The notes beneath the pieces are model-generated. The model worked only from the letters and a program-made list of their open reading frames with translations, was not told the origin of the DNA and did not search any database. Of a stretch of 64,000 nucleotides of DNA, positions 60,587 through 64,000 are shown piece by piece. This DNA comes from Phenylobacterium sp. J426. GTDB lineage: Bacteria > Pseudomonadota > Alphaproteobacteria > Caulobacterales > Caulobacteraceae. The first letter of the stretch is position 1. The number at the start of each line of letters is the position of its first letter. The stretch covers positions 3,975,001 to 4,039,000 of the forward strand of contig NZ_JAJOMY010000001.1 in assembly GCF_024699945.1 (NCBI RefSeq), given 5' to 3'. Position numbers and translations under genes: made by a program.

Positions 60587-61318
60587 ATGCCGCGCATCGT
60601 CACGTACAATGTCCATCGCTGTGTCGGGAACGACCGCCGCCTCGACGTCCCGCGCATCGCCGCGGTGCTGGCGGCGCTCAATCCCGACATCGTGGCCCTG
60701 CAGGAGCTGGATGTGGGCCGTCGTCGGACCAACTATGCCGACCAGGCACACGAGATCGCCGAACAGCTCCAGATGACGAGCCACTTCCACCCGGCCTTCA
60801 CGGTCGAGGAGGAGCGTTATGGCGACGCCATCCTGACCGCCTATCCGGAGCGGCTGGTGAAGGTCGGCCCCCTGCCCGGCTACGACCGCATGCGGGGGCT
60901 GGAGCCGCGCGGCGCGCTCTGGGTCGAGGTGGAGATCGACGGCAAGCCCGTGCAGGTCATCAATACCCATCTCGGGCTGGTGCCTCGCGAGCAACAGATC
61001 CAGGCTGCGCATCTGGCCGGGACATCCTGGCTGGATCATCCGAACTGCAGCTGGCCGACCATACTGTTGGGCGACTTCAACGCCACCGCCACGTCGGTGG
61101 TCTATCGGACCCTTACCGCGAAGCTGCAGCCGGCGCGGCGCCTCTCGCCCCGGAAAACGCCCACCTCGACCTTTCCGTCGCCGCTTCCCGTGCTGCGGAT
61201 CGACCACGTCTTCGTCAGTCCCGGCATCCAGGTGCAGGACGTCTTCGCCCCGTTCGATCCGCTGACCCGGGTCGCCTCCGACCATCTGCCGCTGGTGATG
61301 GACTTCGAGGTCGTCTAG
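60587..61318 (+). CDS. Endonuclease/exonuclease/phosphatase (EEP) superfamily protein
   Basis: 243 residues, no signal peptide. Motifs: RIVTYNVHRCVG (first strand), VALQELDVGRR (metal Glu), INTHLGL (His-like), ILLGDFNATATS (GDFN) and RIDHVFVSPGIQV, VASDHLPLVMDF (catalytic SDH). The fold covers Mg2+-dependent DNases and phosphodiesterases. It is convergent with the phospholipase D-like gene; in E. coli a relative (ybhP) neighbours clsB, which suggests a lipid-related role. Substrate unproven. Confidence 0.83.
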   Translation: MPRIVTYNVHRCVGNDRRLDVPRIAAVLAALNPDIVALQELDVGRRRTNYADQAHEIAEQLQMTSHFHPAFTVEEERYGDAILTAYPERLVKVGPLPGYDRMRGLEPRGALWVEVEIDGKPVQVINTHLGLVPREQQIQAAHLAGTSWLDHPNCSWPTILLGDFNATATSVVYRTLTAKLQPARRLSPRKTPTSTFPSPLPVLRIDHVFVSPGIQVQDVFAPFDPLTRVASDHLPLVMDFEVV

Positions 61319-62789
61319 CGCACCGCCGAGCCGCCGGCCCGCCGCTCGCCCTGGGCCCGCGCCTCGTCGAACAACCGCTCGCGCCGACGTCCGAGCCGCC
61401 AGCTGTCAGACACCTCGGTGGGGTCGCCCACGTGGTAGGCGGCGATGAACTCCTCGAAGGCCGAGCGGCGGGACGGGTCGACCGGCACAAGCCGCCCCTC
61501 GCGGTTCAGTGTGTCGATCGCGGGGACGAGGCCGCCCAGTTCTGCGCGGGCCTTGCCGACGGCGTCGCCCGTCACGCCCAGGAAGTGGCCGACCAGTCGG
61601 TCACGCAGCGCCGAGACATTCACCCGGGCGGCGTCATCGTGGTCGCAAGCCACGCCCAGCTCGAGCTCGGTGTCGAAGCCGAACGAGCGGTTGTTGAGGT
61701 TCGCCGAGCCGACGCGGACGATCCGGTCGTCGAAGATGCTGACCTTGGAATGGACGATGATGTTCGAGCCGCCGCTGGTGCGGGGGTAGAAGGCCCGAAA
61801 CCGGCCGAAGATGTCGGCCGACCGCAGCCGCCAGATCATGGCGCCGCGCGCGCGGTCCATGGTCAGCTGGTCGAACCAGCTGGGCGACTTGCCGGTCGTG
61901 ATCAGCACCACCTCGGGCCCGTCCGGCTCGCCCAGCCGCGCCGCCAGCGACTCGGCCACCAGGGGGAGGTGAAATACTGGTTCTCCAGATAGATGATGTC
62001 CCTGGCCTCGGCGATGCACTCGAGCGTCAGGGCCTTGATCTCGGCCACCGTCTCGGCCTGTTTCCAGGCGGGCTCCGTGCGGGCGATCGCCACCGGGGCG
62101 TGGATCAGGTGCGGCGGCACATGGTCCGGCCAGGGGTCGCCGCCGGCGTCGGGCGGCGGCGACAGCTCTTCCTTCTCCATCCGCCGCCAGCGTTCGCGAA
62201 AGTGGTCGCCAAGGGCGCGCGCCGCCTCGCCGTCCACCATCATCATCACCTCGTGCCGGGGCGCGTGGTAGTCCTGGTCCGGCATGATCCGCCGCGGATC
62301 GTGCTCGAGGTGGCCTGGCGTGTCCCACCGGTCGACGGAGATGTCGCCGCCGCCCGAGAACGCCAGCCGATCGTCGATGACCAGCACCTTCTGGTGATGA
62401 CAGGCGCCGAACGGCACCTGGTCGTCGAGGCGGAACTTGATGTTCGTGCCCTCGAACCACTTCCGCGCCTTGTGCGGGAAAAACTGCTGGCTGGCGCTGA
62501 CCGGCAAGGCGGATTTCCAGATCAGCAGGCGGATGTCGAGGTCGGGGCGGGCTTCGGACAGGCGGAGCAGGATGCGCCCGACCTCGTCCGGGTCGCTCGG
62601 CCCGTCATAGCCGTCGGGGAACAGGCGTGTGCGCGGATCGAACCCCCAGCCGAGCAGCAGGATCGAACGCCGCGCCTTCTGCATGGCTTCGAACGCGGCC
62701 GTGAAATAGGCCTCGTTGTCGATCAGGAACGCCACGCGATCCGCGCCCGCCGTGCGCCAGCACGTCTCTCCGGGTCTGAAGATCGTCAT
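61315..62789 (-). CDS. Phospholipase D-like protein, two HKD motifs (one frameshift)
   Basis: Corrected length 491 residues. HKD motif 1: HHQKVLVIDDRLAFSGGGD; motif 2: HSKVSIFDDRIVRVGSANLNNRS. This two-domain layout fits cardiolipin synthase (ClsB type) or phospholipase D. No N-terminal membrane segments are seen, closer to ClsB/ClsC than ClsA. The frame breaks at the five-base run 61962-61966; adding one base joins LENQYFTSP to LVAESLAARLGEP. Its TAG overlaps the EEP stop (CTAG). Confidence 0.82.
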
Positions 62790-62879
62790 CCGCGTCCTTG
62801 CCCTTGCCCGCCCCCAGCGGGGCCTTGAGGAAAGCCTACGGCTCAGGTGCGGTTCCGCCGGCCGTTGCGCAAGACAAAA

Positions 62880-62908
62880 GCGCGCCGCCGGGGTCGTCGG
62901 CGGCGCGC
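62880..62908 (-). terminator. Intrinsic terminator of the gene at 62949
   Basis: An 11-base GC stem (GCGCGCCGCCG with CGGCGGCGCGC) and a 7-base loop. On the minus strand it is followed by TTTTGTCTT and lies 40 bases after the stop of the gene at 62949-63287. Confidence 0.75.
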
Positions 62909-62948
62909 GGGAGGGGTCGTGAGGGGCCGTGGCGGAATGGGAGCGCGA

Positions 62949-63287
62949 TCAGCGCTTGGCCATGCTCGCAGGGGCTCCGAGGTAGGCCGAGCAGGGGCCG
63001 GTCAATTCGGCCGTCAGACGGGTCTTGCGATCCTCGCTGCGGGCTTCGCGCTTGGCCTTGTCGAACTCGCTGTCGGCGCGCTCGTAGACCGCGGGCGAGC
63101 GGGAACTGCGGGCGGACTTGAGATAGGCGTCGATCGAGCTCGCGTCGACCACGCCGGTGAGCGTCGTGGCGAGGCCCTTGCAGCGGCTGGCCTTCATATA
63201 ATCCATGTCCGAGACGCGCTCGGAGGCGAAGCTGGAGCCGGCGCTGGCCAGGGCGGCGGCGGCGACAAAGATGGCGGCGAACTTCAT
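62949..63287 (-). CDS. Small secreted protein, unknown
   Basis: 112 residues. The signal MKFAAIFVAAAALASAGSSFA has a typical AxA-like cleavage region. The mature part is charged and helical, with two Cys (ASRCKGLA and TGPCSAYLG) that could form a disulfide. No family recognised. The start at 63287 is well supported by the signal sequence; it has its own terminator, so it is probably a single-gene unit. Confidence 0.65.
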   Translation of the reverse strand: MKFAAIFVAAAALASAGSSFASERVSDMDYMKASRCKGLATTLTGVVDASSIDAYLKSARSSRSPAVYERADSEFDKAKREARSEDRKTRLTAELTGPCSAYLGAPASMAKR

Positions 63288-63459
63288 GAGATTTCTCCCT
63301 AGGAACCTGGAGGAAATCTGTCGCGCCGCCCGCGGCAATTCAAATGAACAAGCTGCAATGAATAGTATTATTGGATGACTCTTTAGTAATGATACGTCGA
63401 TGTTACCTGTTACGATAAATTCCTTGTAATGAAACGGCCGGCAGGCAAGAAACAGACAC
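63288..63459. other. AT-rich intergenic region between divergent genes
   Basis: Clearly richer in A/T than the rest, especially 63350-63435, with a GACTC (GANTC) site in TTGGATGACTCTTTAG. It separates two divergent genes and probably holds both promoters. I could not assign -35/-10 boxes. Confidence 0.4.
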
Positions 63460-63882
63460 ATGATGACCGCCCCGAAGCTGGACGCCGCCGGCGTCAACGC
63501 CCTGCTTGAGGTCGCCTTCCCCGACATCGGACGCGCAGGCCCCTACGTCCGCGACGTCCGGCCGGGCGGCGTGCGGGTCGTGCTGCCTTACCGCGAAGGG
63601 CTCCTGCGTCCGGGCGGCGTAATCTCGGGTCCGACCCTGATGAGCCTGGCCGACACGGCGGCGTACGCCCTGGTCCTGTCCCACATCGGCGACCAGTTGA
63701 TGGCGGTGACCTCGCAACTGAACATGAGCTTCCTGCGCGGGGCGCAACCGGGCGACATCACCGCCGACGCGGAACTCCTGCGCCTCGGCCGGCGCCTGGC
63801 GGTCTGCGACATCCGCCTGTGGACGGAAGCGCCCGACCGTCTGGCGGCCCAGGCCAACGTCACCTACGCCATACCCGGATGA
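63460..63882 (+). CDS. PaaI-family thioesterase (hotdog fold)
   Basis: 140 residues. Hotdog pattern: GGVRVVLPYREGLLRPGGVISGPTLMSLADTAAYALVL, with the typical GPTLMSLADTA helix carrying the catalytic Asp region, then AVTSQLNMSFLRGAQPGDITADAELLRLGRRLAVCDIRLW. It hydrolyses acyl-CoA, often phenylacetyl or aromatic types; the substrate is unknown. The ATG of the next gene overlaps its stop by 4 bases. Confidence 0.85.
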   Translation: MMTAPKLDAAGVNALLEVAFPDIGRAGPYVRDVRPGGVRVVLPYREGLLRPGGVISGPTLMSLADTAAYALVLSHIGDQLMAVTSQLNMSFLRGAQPGDITADAELLRLGRRLAVCDIRLWTEAPDRLAAQANVTYAIPG

Positions 63883-64000
63883 GCCAGCCGCCTGCCCCCA
63901 TCAAGACGCCGTGCATCAAGGTATGCGTGGTCGACGGCGAGAGCGGCCTGTGCCTCGGCTGCTACCGTCGGCTGAACGAGGTGGCGACCTGGGCCCGGCT
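63879..64000 (+). CDS. DUF1289 protein, partial (cut by the window end)
   Basis: Only the first 40 residues are present: MSQPPAPIKTPCIKVCVVDG ... LCLGCYRRLNEVATWARL. The CxxxC ... CxxC spacing (PCIKVC, LCLGC) and the following EVATWA match DUF1289, small Cys-rich proteins that may bind a metal or Fe-S cluster. The gene overlaps the thioesterase stop by 4 bases, so the pair is translationally coupled. Confidence 0.85.
   Translation, partial: MSQPPAPIKTPCIKVCVVDGESGLCLGCYRRLNEVATWAR

Noticed and set aside
62930..62960. A stretch (GGCCGTGGCGGAATGGGAG) that recalls the 5' half of a tRNA
   Set aside because: No anticodon arm, T-arm or 3' acceptor match follows; it overlaps the end of a coding gene.

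Overview
The window (about 68-70 % GC by eye) reads as a chromosomal segment of an alphaproteobacterium of the family Caulobacteraceae; Phenylobacterium or Caulobacter is the best guess. The reasons are a full dcw (division and cell wall) cluster followed by ftsZ-lpxC-bamD-recN-ligA, an FtsZ ending in [11 protein letters not shown], a CtrA-type TTAA-N7-TTAA site and GANTC (CcrM) sites at the ftsZ promoter, HWE-type histidine kinases, and TonB receptors. Genus is inference. I see no insertion sequence, prophage, CRISPR array or tRNA.

Layout. 1-10 kb holds mixed housekeeping genes: a VTT membrane protein, a secreted RTX repeat protein, an aspartate aminotransferase, a CHASE-HWE sensor kinase, a Coq4 protein, small hypotheticals, rsuA and an RsmC-like methyltransferase. 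10-19.4 kb holds a UvrD/PcrA helicase, prmA, a GIY-YIG protein, an aminopeptidase P, a methyltransferase and a PAS-HWE kinase. 19.4-27.3 kb (minus strand) holds ligA, recN, bamD, lpxC, a small DUF2188-like gene and ftsZ. 27.5-33 kb is an accessory block that separates ftsZ from ftsA: a beta-propeller phytase lipoprotein, a divergent TonB receptor, a CehA-like metallohydrolase and a lipoprotein. 33-52.7 kb is the dcw cluster on the minus strand, in transcription order mraZ, rsmH, ftsL, ftsI, murE, murF, mraY, murD, ftsW, murG, murC, murB, then an M28 peptidase and a SulP transporter, then ddl, ftsQ and ftsA. rnpB lies just upstream of mraZ. 53.4-64 kb holds an AmpD-like amidase, an EamA transporter, an alpha/beta hydrolase, a DUF3052-like gene, two acyl-CoA dehydrogenases, two TonB_C-repeat proteins, an EEP hydrolase convergent with a phospholipase D-like protein, a thioesterase and the start of a DUF1289 gene.

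How the genes work together. The dcw block makes lipid-linked peptidoglycan precursor (MurC-F, MraY, MurG, Ddl) and the septal machinery (FtsL, FtsI, FtsW, FtsQ, FtsA, FtsZ). LpxC and BamD link it to outer-membrane assembly. The phytase, receptor and metallohydrolase look like a phosphate-scavenging module. Two upstream regions carry cell-cycle motifs: that of mraZ (a perfect DnaA box and two GANTC sites) and that of ftsZ (a CtrA site, GANTC sites and a DnaA-like box).

Sequence quality. At least 16 genes, several of them normally essential (ftsI, murD, murE, murF, ddl, lpxC, ligA), are each broken by one or two single-base indels, 19 in all, mostly in G/C homopolymers. Correcting each restores a continuous frame whose start-to-stop length is a multiple of three, so these are almost certainly read or assembly errors. 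Such genes are annotated here as intact loci with the break position noted.

No stretch over 300 bases lacks a gene; the longest gap is 27256-27533. I did not find a clearly new multi-gene system. The best leads are the phosphate cassette splitting ftsA from ftsZ, the Cys-paired TonB_C-repeat proteins, and the very tight tail-to-tail packing of all nine convergent gene pairs.
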